From Saxidomus purpurata (Eukaryota; Mollusca; Bivalvia; Venerida; Veneridae): a stretch of DNA of 64,000 bases. The stretch lies in NCBI GenBank assembly GCA_022818135.1, contig JAFMSR010000012.1:6883358-6947357 (forward strand), in the 5' to 3' direction. The position numbers and the translations under genes are program-made. Shown one piece after another: positions 11,946 to 24,428 of this stretch. The notes beneath the pieces were generated by a model. The model saw nothing but the letters and a program-made list of their open reading frames with translations, had not been told where the DNA came from and did no database searches. How positions within the stretch are numbered: position 1 is the first letter of the stretch; each line of letters begins with the position of its first letter.

Positions 11946-13614
11946 ACAAACAATTCTTTCATGTATTTCACAAATAGCGTAATTAAATACCTTGCTTATA
12001 TATTATATCTATTTCACCCAAAAACTTGATCACTTAATCCATTGATTGTGTTTATTTGTCAGATTTTAACTTTGTTAAAATATATTTTAGTAAAAGTGCT
12101 TCTATCGGGTCATATTTTGACGAGCGCAAAACTTTATTTACTTTTTGGCTTATCGTAAAAAATAACATGTGCGTCCATCATCGTGTTTATTAGATATATG
12201 CAGGGTCGTATAGCACAGCTCGTATTTCATGTCAGATATTATCGTGAAAACTGACATATGGTGAAATAATTGCATCCTCGCGAAAACTGGTGTAAATTTA
12301 TAAACAAATTAAATCTGTTGTCAAATTTGATATGTACAGAAATAGCTGAAATGTGTGCGTACATTTTCATGAGAACGCAATAGCACTGTTTATGCGATGT
12401 TTTTAATGGCGTATAAACATAATACTTTAAACAGAACTAACGTAGTATTGCCTTTTATTATCACTACTAATCTTCGTTGATCTCACCAATACCTTATCGT
12501 CAATTTATTTTCTTTTGACTATATGAAATAGATCATTTTGCCATCCGAAAGGCAGCGTATCTGTCCTAAGAACTCTTTAATATTTATGTGAAAAATCGTG
12601 ATATGACAGAAAGAAAACCTGCAGCGTAGCATGTATGCAGACAGGAAAAGAACTAACTATCATCGAATTATTTTTAAAAAGAATTATATAATTAGAATTT
12701 CCAATATCACAAATTGGAAATGAAGTTAAAGTTTTTGTTACTGTTGTTTAACACTTATATATTAATTAAGAATTATTTATATATTGTGATGTAGATATAT
12801 TGAAATTAAATTCTTTATTTACAGTCGTGATTAACGTATGCATAGATACATACTCAGATACAGCAATTGAAAACAGTCCACATGTTAGAAATTAAAAAAA
12901 AAATATTTGAAGAATTTGCCAGACAGATTTTTAACTTCAAACCAAGACAGGGTTTGTAACCTCTTTTCTAGAGTTGATTCCATTCGTTATCAGTTCAATT
13001 GGATTTATGTCTATATGCACAAGCGAATGACCACAGCTATATTTTGAGAGCATGCATTGACAATGGGAGTGCAAATACAATGTACTGTGCACATTATAAC
13101 AAAAATACAAGATAGTTGTATAAATAATGGGATAATTGCTAATGTGTAATGAAAGAGATTACTATGTAATCAGAAAATCTACAAGCGGTATCTCACATTG
13201 CAATCTTTCTCTCTCATCCCCGAACCATTTATCGGTATAAACACTGTTCGTGTCAGTTCGTCCAATCTTATAAACAAATCAGGCAAATACGTAATGCACT
13301 TTCCTAGCAAACTTAGCACCTGGTTAATATACATGTACATTGTCTTTAATCTTTACTCAAAACTCAGGCATTTTCCCGAAGATTTTAGCTGAAATTTTAT
13401 TTATTAATTTATTTATTTATTTCCTTATTTATTTTTTATTTAACATGATAAAATATGAACATTTTAGAATTTTTCTTATTACAATTTCTTTAATTAATGT
13501 AGACATATTTTGCAATCTTTGCTGATTATTATTTTTTTTACAGATGATAACGACTAAAACTATTTGAAAAATGTTATTCTAACTATTAGACAGGTATTTT
13601 TACTGTAAATAAAA
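11946..13614. other. No gene seen
   Basis: AT-rich downstream flank of FoxC. No exon, RNA gene or clear repeat was recognised. Confidence 0.45.
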
Positions 13615-13619
13615 TTACC

Positions 13620-13957
13620 ATTTTATTATTATTATTATTATTATTATTATCAACAGTGAATTATTGTTTTATTATCAGTAGTAGTAGCAGCAGTAGTATG
13701 GATTTTTGGGAAACAAACCTCAAAAAGTGATCAAATGCTGTTTAAATTCAACATTCAGACAAAGAGTAAATTCGGGGAAAAGAGGAAAGAATGACCCTCA
13801 TCACCGGTTTTTACATTTGTATAGGTGTATTTATTTTCGAAACAATGATTCAGTCTTACTTAAGAATTTACATCGTGTACAGTTACAACAAGTTAAAAGT
13901 AAAAACATTATTATTAATATAATAATTATTATTATTATTATTATTATTATTATTTTA
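13620..13957. repeat. Two ATT microsatellites
   Basis: (ATT)n tracts lie at about 13620-13650 and 13911-13956. Between them is a short CAG/TAG-rich patch near 13677-13697. The frame at 13706-13978 ends in poly-isoleucine that comes directly from the second tract, so it is not a gene. Confidence 0.9.
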
Positions 13958-14822
13958 TTATTACCATTAGACTGGTAGTGTCCATACATAATTCGAAAAT
14001 ACATATGGTTGTCCCGTATCTTTTTTCGAGTTTGATTTTTCGGTTGAAGACCGTAAGTAATTTAAGACACTATTACTAATATAAATTGCTCTTTTAGTTT
14101 GTCAGGAGGTTTAAAAAAGGTAAAATAAGTTTGTGACATAATGAATGTTCCCATTTTTATTTTAAAAAATGACACCGAATCGCTGTGATCATTCTTGACC
14201 AGTAGAGTCTGGGTATGTAGTAAATGAAGTCCTAAACAGTCGACTTGGGTCATGACAGCCTCTTTGGTACGTTATAGTTGTGGTGCTTATTTTAATACAT
14301 ATGCACTTTCAAAGATTTAGCTTTGTTGCGATGTAATAACACGATGGCAGTATGTCTCGACACAAAAGTGACACCGTTACGAAAAAATATGATGGATAGC
14401 AACGGTGCCTTACTCATCGTACTCGAAATTTGCAAAAACTACAGCTTGTTCTTTCACTCAAAAATACACACTCAGACAAATGATAAGCCAGTAAATATTT
14501 TATAATAACATAAAACTTTTATATCACCGTGATTATTTCCTCCAACATTGAAGACCATAAACAACGAATGGTCCGTTTCCGTGCTAAGGTTGTTAGTTAT
14601 AATACCCTTACTTACTTAAAAGAATTTCCTTCATCCAGACGTCCACATCGACAAGTAATGATAACTCTTGCCACCAATATTAAATAAATAATTAACTCAT
14701 ATAATTATGATAACACCAGACTAAAATATATAGCCAAACTAAGCAATTGCAACGTGGTATATTATATTGACAGTTTTAAAATGACAGATCTATGAACATT
14801 GAAACGCAAAAATTAAGGTATA

Positions 14823-14928
14823 AGATTTATAAAATATCAGATCTATGAAATGGGTTACACTGCGACGCCTAATTCAGATTTATAAAATATCAGATCTATG
14901 AAATGGTCACACTGCGACATCAAATGAA
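14823..14928. repeat. 53-bp tandem duplication
   Basis: Two adjacent copies, starting at 14823 and 14876, share AGATTTATAAAATATCAG, ATCTATGAAATGG and ACACTGCGAC with one small indel. A partial CAGATCTATGAA precedes them near 14786. The pair is recent and simple. Confidence 0.85.
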
Positions 14929-14984
14929 TTAGGCTAAAATTTAAGATTATTCTGAATGAAGTATGATTTTACAGTTTTTAGCTC

Positions 14985-15895
14985 ACCTGGCACAAAGAGC
15001 AAGGGTGGGCTATTAGGATCGCTCACCGTCCGGCATCCGTACGTCCGTTCACCTTTTCCTTACTTAAAATAATGTCTCCTCTGAAACCACTAAGCCAATA
15101 TTGGTGAAACTTGGCAGGTATGTTCCTTGCACGAAGCTCTACCAAAATTTTTAAATAATTCCATTCCATGCAGAACTCCTGTTGTCATGGCAACGGAAAG
15201 GAAAATCTTTCTCAAAAACTGAAAGTCCTACGGCTTAGATGGTATGCAGCATTGCCTAGTAGACCTCTACCAAGATTGTTGACCCCGCCTGGGGGTCACT
15301 TGGCTTATATAGGAAAAACTTTAAAAATATTCTTCTCTGAAACCACAAGACCTAGAACTTAGATATTTAGCATAATGATAATAATGACAATAATGATAAT
15401 AATATCTTTATTTAAATAAGGGTACACATTTAGACACACATAAACATACATATATCTAATATTTCAATGTGGCTTTCTTAACAAATTATATTAACAAAGT
15501 GATGATAATAAAAAATGATGCACACACCATTCATATACATTGTTCAACTATGTAACGGCAATAATATAATCTATTTAACATCTTAGATAAAATGATTGCT
15601 AAATGAAAAAAACACATATAGTACGAAAAACACTCATAATCAAAGACATATCATATGAAGTAAATATTAATTCATTCGACTTAAGTTAGTATTGTTTCAG
15701 CAAGTATTGTATGTATTTCTTTTTAAACGGTAACAGTGATTTAGCTGTTCTTATATTCGTAGCATTGCCTAGTATAATTCTATCAAGATTGTTCAAATCA
15801 GGATCCCCGAGTCAAAATTGACCCCTTCTGCTACTTGTATTATAGTCAATGGTAGCCAGATGAGCGATATAGGGACATCTTGGCCCTCTTGTTTC
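14985..15895 (+). repeat. Dispersed tandem-module repeat, copy 2 (interrupted)
   Basis: Begins TAGCTCACCTGG and follows the same block order as copies 1 and 3 (CTCTGAAACCACTAAG, AACTTGGCAGG, AATAATTCCATTCCATGC, GGGGGTCACTTGG). It is interrupted at 15374-15759 by a LINE 3' end. It resumes with TAGCATTGCCTAGT and ends CCAGATGAGCGATA...TTGGCCCTCTTG. The ends are imperfect inverted complements (CTCACCTGG against CCAGATGAG). This copy is the most complete and defines the family's outer limits. It is not coding. Confidence 0.8.
15374..15759 (-). mobile_element. LINE 3' end, nested in the dispersed repeat
   Basis: On the minus strand the inner part reads, near 15690-15755, as a LINE-like carboxyl end (IRTAKSLLPFKKKYIQYLL). 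A 3' UTR follows, then a TTATTATCATTATTGTCATTA-type simple tail at the low-coordinate end. A six-base duplication, TAGCAT, flanks it (15368-15373 and 15760-15765), and removing the insert rejoins the host repeat cleanly. The same 3' end occurs at 43465-43970, also on the minus strand. It is a 5'-truncated, dead insertion of a few hundred bases. Confidence 0.8.
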
Positions 15896-17834
15896 TGTTT
15901 GTTTCCATTTCAAGAACAAATGGATGCTCAAGTAAACTTATTGACGTCATAAATGGTGGCTCAAGATGGGTTCTTACACATCAAATATCAATAATAGTAT
16001 TAAAAATTACCCAGTAAAATTCAAAACCCGTTAGATATTGATATTTAATTAATGCTTTGAATTAAGTGATTGTGACTGTGAAAATGGATCCAGATGTCAG
16101 AATAAAAATCACACATTTTGTTTCAAATGTTTTCTAAAAGTGTGAAGTCTGTTGACTATGAATTGAAAATTTCAAGTGTATCTACCAATAACTTTTAAAG
16201 GTATGCTTGTTTTTAGATTAACACACATTGCTATTCTTCAGAAAGACGTTTGTGACGTCAAAACAGTAATTTTAACGTTTAGACTAGTTGTAGATTGCCA
16301 TGTTACACATTCATGCGAAGGTATTTTTTCTTGAAATTTCACCTGATAACACATGATTTGTCTTCAAGTATTTTGCTTGTTTAAGTTTTGATGTCATTTC
16401 TCAGTTTTTCAATAAGTGCTCATTTCGATTGACTTTGCCCTAATTTTCTCTTTTTCGAATATGAAAGAATAAGGGGTTGCTGACTATCCTCTACGAGCCA
16501 TATTTTTTAGCAATCGATGCTAACCCTTTATGAGATGTGTATGGGTAAAAGACGTCCGTTACGTTTGATAACGTGCTCAAACAGATCATGACCTGATACA
16601 TTTCAACTTTTTTACATCCTGAAAGCCACTTTTGCATGAGCACTGAAAGTTTATAAAAAAAGCCTGACAAAAATAAGTGTTTACACAAACATTTTTAGTT
16701 ATCCACTTAATGCAGAATGTGTATGACAGTAAGATCTGTCAATTTGTTTTATCGGCTCAATATTATACTAAACGATTGGCTATGGCAGTTGAAAATATAG
16801 AACACTTAAATTAGAGCATTAACGCCGTTAGATTTTCATGAAGCTATAACAGAGGTAACACACAATATCTACATAATCTTCATAGAAATTTGGTTAAGCC
16901 ATAAATTATGAACATTATGGACACTATATCAATTGTTAATATATCCGTCAATTGATTTTTATGAAATATGATCAGTGTGCGCGTGGCCTGTGAAAATGGA
17001 TCATGTGGAGTAAAATAAAATCCAACGACACTATATAAAATTAAACCTGCATAAGGAAACCACTAAATACAATCTGATTTTCAAAAAACTTGTTAAAATG
17101 TAGTATTCCATGTACACTACATTGGACAAGACCATAACACATTTTTCTGGACAAGTTTTAATGATGATTTAGAGTTTTTATGAAACTGGATTCGGTTATC
17201 ATGGTATTCAAGTGACAGAAAAAGGACCGTCATTGCCGTTTGCGTATTGATTAAATTAAAATCAAAGCAACCAATAAACGTCCTCTAAAAGACTGTCACT
17301 TAAAACACAAAATACTATTAATATTGTAAATTCGAAGAAACTCTATCTGAGAAACGATTTTTTTAATAAATCTCAGTGCACAAAAGTAACAGACAAACTA
17401 TATTCCATTTTCATGGGTATTTTAAATAGTCTTGTTCGGTTGGGGAATAGTGAACTACTTACCAGTTAATATTAACCAATGTAACATGTTTGCGACCGGT
17501 AGTCTTTTTGAATGGTTTAATAATTTTAGTACGTAAATAGTTGATATCTATCAACCTTCTATGCTGTTACCCCAAACGTAATGTTGATTATGAGTGTAGA
17601 ATAAACTATACTACTCGACCAGTTCAATAACGTTCAATATTGGTCGCATCCCAAACTATACTTTATTAACGTGGTTAAACAAAACAGTATTAATTAAATC
17701 CGAAACAGAACTTCTGGCACGCGTCCAGTTAACTTGATAAATATTACGATGCCATTTACGCTGACTTTATTTACTGTTTCTGTTTACACAGTGACGTCAT
17801 TTATCTGAGAAACTGTGACGGCAAAATCCGTTTG
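15896..17834. other. No gene seen
   Basis: AT-rich sequence with scattered TGACGTCA-type sites. No exon-like frame or clear repeat copy was identified. Confidence 0.4.
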
Positions 17835-18125
17835 TGTCCACCATTTTTGTTTAGAAAACGCAACTTATTTCCTATGAATGCAGGTTTGTACTTTGAAAAA
17901 TGAATATATTCTATTAATAAATATTCCTAAAATTTGATGCTCTGGTGACACCACAAAACGCACCATTTCTTTTCGCAATCAACGCTCGATCCAAGACTAA
18001 ATGGATATTCGTTACCAATGATTTTCGTAACTTGAGGTGTCCCCTGAAAGTACCATTTATAAAAATGAAATTCCTGCTACCTATACTTGAAAAATATCAA
18101 AGTTGATTCTTTCTTATGAAGTCGA
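17835..18125 (+). repeat. Diverged dispersed repeat shared with 48395-48690
   Basis: Shares in order GTCCACCATTTTTGTTT, GAAAACGCAA, TTTCCTATGAATGCAGG, TTTGTACTTTGAAA, ATTCCTAAAA, TTTTCGTAACTTGAGG, CATTTATAAAAATGAAA and TACTTGAAAAATATCAAAG with the region downstream of the foldback at 48153. Divergence is substantial, so this is an old family. No coding frame. Confidence 0.65.
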
Positions 18126-18239
18126 GTTGACGTAAATGAAAAGCCTGACTATCTTCTACATATAAACTGCCGTGAAACGTATCTCGGAAATAACAAAGTA
18201 TTTAATGTACGATTTGAATACACGAAAGTAGTTCGGCTG

Positions 18240-18640
18240 CTGTTAGGTAATCCCGCGATGAGCTTTCCCTCAAGCTTTTATAATTCAAACTTTGTATGTT
18301 AGTATATACATGTATATGTTACCTTGTCATTTCTCTTTACACCGGCATATTTTTTTACACACTCGACAGACATGCATGCGTTTTTGTAAACACTGTACAT
18401 CACGTTATGGCTACTTTCGGTTTACTGCGCGTGTTGTATACGTCAGCAAATAGATTGAGCTGTAACATGAAAGTAAAATTTCCATTGGCCCACCTACAGA
18501 GGTCACGCGCAGGGGTCACCCTGTCTGCTAACCTGCGCAAACACTATCCCACAGGGGCCTGTACGCGAACGTTGGTAAAATGAAAATTTTCAAAGCTGGT
18601 AAAATTGTGTCCAAGGTCATTTTCAAGGTCGTCTGAAAGT
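18240..18640. promoter_or_regulatory. Candidate regulatory patch with nuclear-receptor half-sites
   Basis: Less AT-rich than its surroundings and without repeat signatures. It holds AGGTCA and GGGTCA seven bases apart at about 18499-18518, then CAAGGTCA at about 18612-18619 and CAAGGTCG at about 18624-18631. Four such half-sites fall within about 135 bases. Orphan nuclear receptors of the ERR/NR5 type prefer TCAAGGTCA. The frame at 18296-18583 has no recognisable domain. This is a suggestion from motif density only. Confidence 0.25.
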
Positions 18641-19936
18641 GTCAGCATTTGCCTCGGACGTCTGAGTTTTCAACATTCAGGAGCTGTCGGCATAGCCTTT
18701 AAATTCATACAGACAAAACGTGTTCCATACGGTCACTGTCACTTCTATGGAAGGCCAAACCTGTCTTAACCCGCGTATACGGTTTAATACGTTACAGGTG
18801 TTCAAAGGATATGTTGTTATTGTAATAGTCGGTTAAAAGGTTATTTGTTGTACTCTTGCCGACTGAAAATAAAGCTTATCTTATATTACGTGAGGAAAAG
18901 TATCGGTTGATCTTTCCCTGCGTGTTCGGCGGATGACTTAAAACTTAAAACTTTCCTCGGAGGTACTCAAGAATTTGTTTTTAAATGTGTTCGATTTTTA
19001 CAACCTTACTAAGAAATAAAGTTAATCACAACGCTTTGTTTGCACAACATGTACGTCTACTTCAGGTGCAGTAAATTTCAAATTATAACCAACAAGTAAC
19101 GTCAAGGTTGCAAAACATAGCGCGTAACGGAACGTGATGTACGGCGGCAAATTACATAATACAGTATAAAAAAGGATCTGATAACAAGATGCAATGGTTT
19201 TCAAAAAAATATTCTAACATGACTTACGATTTTGTTTCTATATACAAAGAGTAGACAAATTATGTTTTATTATGCCATAAACAACGTGGGAACCGGTGTG
19301 CCGTAATATGACGTCATATTGTGCCGCATGACGTTAAATAAATATACGCGTAGAAAATAACTCTTTGCTTTTATTCACCTTTTGTAATATATGGTTATGT
19401 TAGAATCACAATAACACCCTTTTCATCGTTGTTATCGTCCAATTAACAACTCTTTGTCGTTCCGATGAGCAGTTATAAACCACTCATGCCTTCGTCCATC
19501 GTGGTTAATTACTGCACATCAAAACTACAACTCATTGTTTATTTGACGATGAACAGCGCTGGAACGGATATTCTTTCATAAATAAACAGCAATTGTATAC
19601 TGGTATACAGCATATTAAAATCCCACTTTTCTGTTATACAATTTGCATAGAAATACTCCTCTCCGGTGTTAAAAAGTAGCCTCATAGAAAGCAATGATTC
19701 CTTTCACAGATTTGAGGAAAGATATACATTTTGAAAAGTTTTGTAATTTTCAGACTCGGAATAAACCTAGGGTGTTCTTTGGGGCTTGTAGTAAATATTA
19801 CGGATGGACAATGAAGTGTGCTTGTGGCCGAAAAAGCGATTTGGACCGTACCTATATACTCAGAAATCATCTGTGATCCACTTGCTGTCAGCGCTTTGAG
19901 TGTTTTAATTAGAATCGGAGGTCACGACATCCTTAG
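18641..19936. other. No gene seen; CRE-centred palindrome at 19305-19320
   Basis: Mostly unremarkable. A perfect 16-bp palindrome, AATATGACGTCATATT, sits at 19305-19320 between TGTGCCGT and TGTGCCGC, with a CREB/ATF consensus at its centre. Nothing else is supported. Confidence 0.4.
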
Positions 19937-21410
19937 ATAGATAGATTTATTTCTGCATAAAATGTACAATTGCATGGCAATACATAATTAAAACATACAA
20001 TAAACAAGTAACAAGCCTGTATGAATAATTATAGCCATATCAATTAACATTATGTGCAAAGGATAACACAAACAAGGGTATGGATAAACTCTTATGTCAA
20101 TTGTGGTCCATATCGTTTATGACAATGGAAGCAACATTATAAAATCACAGCAAATGTTATTGAAAAGAACGACATTTGTGGTACTTAAAGAGAAGATAAA
20201 TCTCTTTTAATAAAAAATGGAACATGCTATTGGTATTAAAATGTTACATAATACTTTAACTCAAATTAGAGGAAAGACAAATATAAAAATATATTAATCC
20301 ACCAACTCTAGTAGGTACCCCTTGACACATGACTTAAAATTGGATCCCTAAGGTTTTGGGGTAACTCATTCCATATGGTGCAGCCATTGTAGGCAAAATA
20401 CCATTTGCCGCAAGTTTTGACCGTAGGAATGGAAAAGCGGCCATTGTCTTTGAAGGAAGAAGAATTACATGTAACTTCAGAAGGAGCGGATTTAACTCGG
20501 AATCTGGTGCTATAATTATGGACTTACATAACTGGAACAAAATGTTCTGCCATATAAAAGGGGGCATTCTTGTAATATATATTGAAAACATGACATAGGG
20601 TTTTGAAATCAACTCTCTTAGCAACAGATAACCATTTAAGACTTGAAAACTGATGTTTACCAATGTGTACACCATACTATCTAAGTTCAGGACAAATCTA
20701 ATAAGTTTATTCTGGATAACCTGTAATCTATTCTTAAGTGCTTGTGTTGATGAATGAAGCATAATCAAAATGACACTGAATAAGGGACATAACCAATCAT
20801 TTCTTAGCGTGAGAAGTAAGATAGTCTCTTTTTTCTGAACAGAAACTCCAATCTTGCATTAGCTTTTTGAATTACAGACATAACCATAGACTCATATGAT
20901 GAACTCTGATCAATAGTTACACCCAGGTACTTCACAGAGTTCTTTGAATGGATAGTATGGCCTTTGCAAGTGATATTGACTTTAGATTGATAATTAGCCT
21001 TCTGCTTGGAACCCAAAATTATAGATTCTGTTTCGCCAAGATGTAAAGACAATTTATTATAATTAAGCAACTCACTTATTGTTTTGAGTTCAATACTTAA
21101 GGTGGACTCAATTTCATCTTTATTTTAAAATTGTAGAATCATCCGCATATAGTAGTAATTTATGCTTAACAACAGCAGACATATCATTGACATAAATGAA
21201 AAACAACATGGGACCTGTTATGGAACCTTGAGGGACGCCGCAAGAAATGTTAGCGTGTGACGAAATAGATCCTGAGACCTCCACTAGTGGCTACCTATCT
21301 GATAAATATAAGGAAAATCATCTAATTGACGCTTCCGTGAGACCTAGGGCTTTAAGTTTCATAAAAAAACGCTATGTTCGACAGTATCGAAAGCCTTGCC
21401 AAAAATAGGT
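19937..21410 (-). mobile_element. 5'-truncated non-LTR retrotransposon (LINE) with RT remnants
   Basis: Minus-strand reading gives reverse-transcriptase landmarks in the correct order. KAFDTVEHS (about 21385-21410) is followed by CGVPQGSITGPMLFFIYVND and LLLYADD (about 21125-21245, the catalytic palm motif). Next comes the thumb segment NKLSLHLGETESIILGSK...VKYLGVTIDQ (20804-21070), then the C-terminal ALKNRLQVIQNKLIRFVLNL (20334-20768) with further decay. The frame is broken between these blocks, so it is a dead copy. The 3' end is near 19937, where the minus strand finishes in AAATAAATCTATCTATC. The motif style fits a Jockey/CR1-like group, but the clade was not tested. Confidence 0.88.
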
Positions 21411-22212
21411 ATATTATATCAACATTTCCTCATCACTACAGGTTAGACCAATCCCATATTCTGTCATCAAAATAATGTGGCGTTACCCTGATATTTTTTT
21501 ACGAAGGGATTTCTTAATTTGAAGAACGATGTTGTTTCTACGATGGATTACTGTCAAAGATTTTCCGCCTTGAATTTTTTTCTCTCATTTATACCCCGTG
21601 GAAGTAATCAAAATCGTACTGAGTAAATCATGCTTGACGTAGCGTTCCTTGAATTATCATTTTGTAATGTTATATATGCAAGTCAGCGTGTTTTCTTTAG
21701 AGATTTTACATGTTTATGAGTATTTTAGTACATTTTAAGGGTCATATATATATATTATGGCGGGAAAGAAGTAACATTTAAATAGTTTCTTAACGGTCCG
21801 TGTTATTGGTTACAATTCATTGATTTTGACTTAAACTGTCATTGCTCTTTCAATGTAATGCCATGTTTAAACTTTTTAAGTTTTAAAATGAAATTTACGT
21901 TCTAAGCTATGACTTGATTCGTGAATCGATTCAGTACCGCTTTTTGATGATATACTTTGCCTGTGAGTATCCTTCGTTACTAAAATACTTTAATAGGGAT
22001 TTGTTACATCGGTTCTCTTGTGATATACCGAAAATATTCATGCGATTTAAGATTGCGGTCTTCCAGCGTCTTCGGCGTTTTTCGTTTGTTAACATTATTC
22101 AGAGGACAAAAAGTTTCGAAAACAATTTTTGTCGATTTTCAAACTGAAACTCTCACCGGTTTGGACATATTCACCAAATAAATCGAGTTGTTATACTTGT
22201 AGTTTCAATCCA
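21411..22212. other. No gene seen
   Basis: AT-rich. The frame at 21914-22147 has no recognisable features. Confidence 0.45.
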
Positions 22213-22410
22213 CAGGCGGAAGGAACATACCTTTGACTCTTTTTTTCTTAAGCTACTGTCTTTTTCTAGGCATTTTAAAATTGATATCAGAATAAACAAA
22301 AATAAATTTCTTTTTACAAAGTTTTTTTATGTATTATGATATCAATTTTAAAATGCATAGAAAAAGACATTAGCTTAAGAAAAAAAGTAAAAGGTATGTT
22401 CCTTCCACTT
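22213..22410. mobile_element. MITE with about 70-bp terminal inverted repeats, copy 1
   Basis: The left arm runs GGAAGGAACATACCTTT, CTTAAGCTA, CTTTTTCTAGGC, ATTTTAAAATTGATATCA. The right arm is its reverse complement with a few changes, ending AAAGGTATGTTCCTTCC. About 50 AT-rich bases lie between the arms. A second copy at 44131-44346 shows the same arms, so this is a dispersed non-autonomous family. No transposase is encoded. Confidence 0.88.
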
Positions 22411-24428
22411 GCGTTTCATTCACGTACAAAAACGCTTTTTAGGCAGGGAATACAACACTTTTCAGTATAGGAAGGTTCCCCTGGCTGTAAGCCTTGGTAA
22501 TAGTTGATGTTGGAAAGATGTTTTATTTCATTCATTGACCTTTTCAATTTTTGTTATCATGAGCACCATCTTTTGCCTCGTTTTATTCATTTAGAGATTG
22601 AAAAGACCTTTCCAAATTATGTGTAGGTTTAGATACTTTGTAAATAAAAAAGAAATAAGTACGCACGTTTTGGCAAATAATATAACAGGCCTCAACTTGA
22701 CTTCAGTGTCCCTTATGTTCAAATGGAATGATCTGTTCCCAAATGACATTACGGGCGTCTGAATTTTATTTTAGATATGTTTATTCTACAACATGCAAAA
22801 AAAAACAGAAATAAACATTACATCTTTTAGATGAGAGGCCTACACTTTTTGTTATCAAGTTCTGGTTTGTAGGTCTACTATTTTATACATTACTATCCAA
22901 ATAGCGTTTTCAAATATTTAGATTCTTCAATAAGACATAAAATCTGAAAAACTAGCAGAAAAAGCATCCATGCTTACCGTTTTTCTAATCTAATAAGTAT
23001 TAGGTTTGCAAAGTTTGTTTTTCTCATTAATACGTTTAAGTTCTCAAGAAAAACATAATCTATCGTTTCGGTATTACTGTTCATGCAATATAAACATCGA
23101 TATGCCTGATGAAATCCAGTTTTCAGGTTGAATAAATATCTGTGGGACATTATGAAAATATTAATTTAGATCTATAAAACATGCTTTTGCCATAATCCGT
23201 GAAATGTAGGTACAAAATGTGCAATCTTAAATACATGTTTGCTGATTTATGGCAACTCTTTAGTTTATTTAACGTAAAACAATCGGGTTTACAACTGAGA
23301 CAGACGCAAGCGTCGCAAAAACAGAGTTATTTTTCTAGTGTTATATAAGCAAACAGAATCCCAAAGAAAATATGCACTTGCTTTACAGTGAAATGAAGCA
23401 AACTAAAATTGTGAACTCATTCAGTCGAGTCAATTGAGTCGTGTGGCGATTTTTTAAACAATGAATGTACAATATAGCGAAAACACAGTATCAATTGATA
23501 TTTCATTCAGTTACAGATATCCCAGCAAAATAATAAATAATTCTATCTTGATTTTTGTCCGATATTTTGTGTTTTCTCTACAAATATTACGATTGAATAT
23601 GTGACACTTCATATTAAATTAAAACAAGTTACATTGTATTTTCAAAATAAATCATCGCAGCAGTTGAACGGTACCCTGCATTGATGATATATGTTACATG
23701 TAATATTCTAAAATATAAACGGTAATTGGTACTGTTTAGAAATTTATATATAATTACTTTCTTGATTGATCTGGTGACTTCTATATACATGTACATGTAT
23801 ATATATATATATTTTATCAATTGTTCATTGCACGTGTTATGCTAGTATAAACAATATCTTATATTGTTCGTTCGCTCAAACAAAAAAGAAAAAAATGCAG
23901 GATATAGTTCGATACATGTATATATATTCTAGGTAAAGTACAAATGTAGTAACTTTTATTGTGTACAATACGCCAATCACATTTCTTTCTGTTCAATCTA
24001 TTTTACAACTATTTTGACAAATATTTAGCCCGTTTCCATTTTTCTTCAGTTCGTATATCAAGATTAATTCAATTTAATTATTTATTCATTTCCCCCAGCT
24101 CTCTAAATGAGAAAGGATCTGGTTTATGGCACAGCAAGTTAGCGAACTAAACAAATCTCCGAAGAAGCAAATTAGTTTCGTTTATTTTCGGACCACCGTA
24201 TTTCTATGACAAAACATGGGTAAGATTTCTACATTAAACAGATCCTTACTAGTCTATACATCATTTGTAATTGATTTAAATATTTTCGAGTGGCACTTAT
24301 CACTTTACGTGAGAATGTATATATTATCGAAAGGTGGTCTCACATAAGCTGATATGAAATCAGAAGATTTAAAGGGAAATATGTTGATATATACCTACAA
24401 TGTAGCAAACCTTTGAGTCTTTATGTCT
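22411..24428. other. No gene seen
   Basis: AT-rich sequence with a TACATG/TA microsatellite near 23788-23812. No supported gene or element. Confidence 0.4.
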
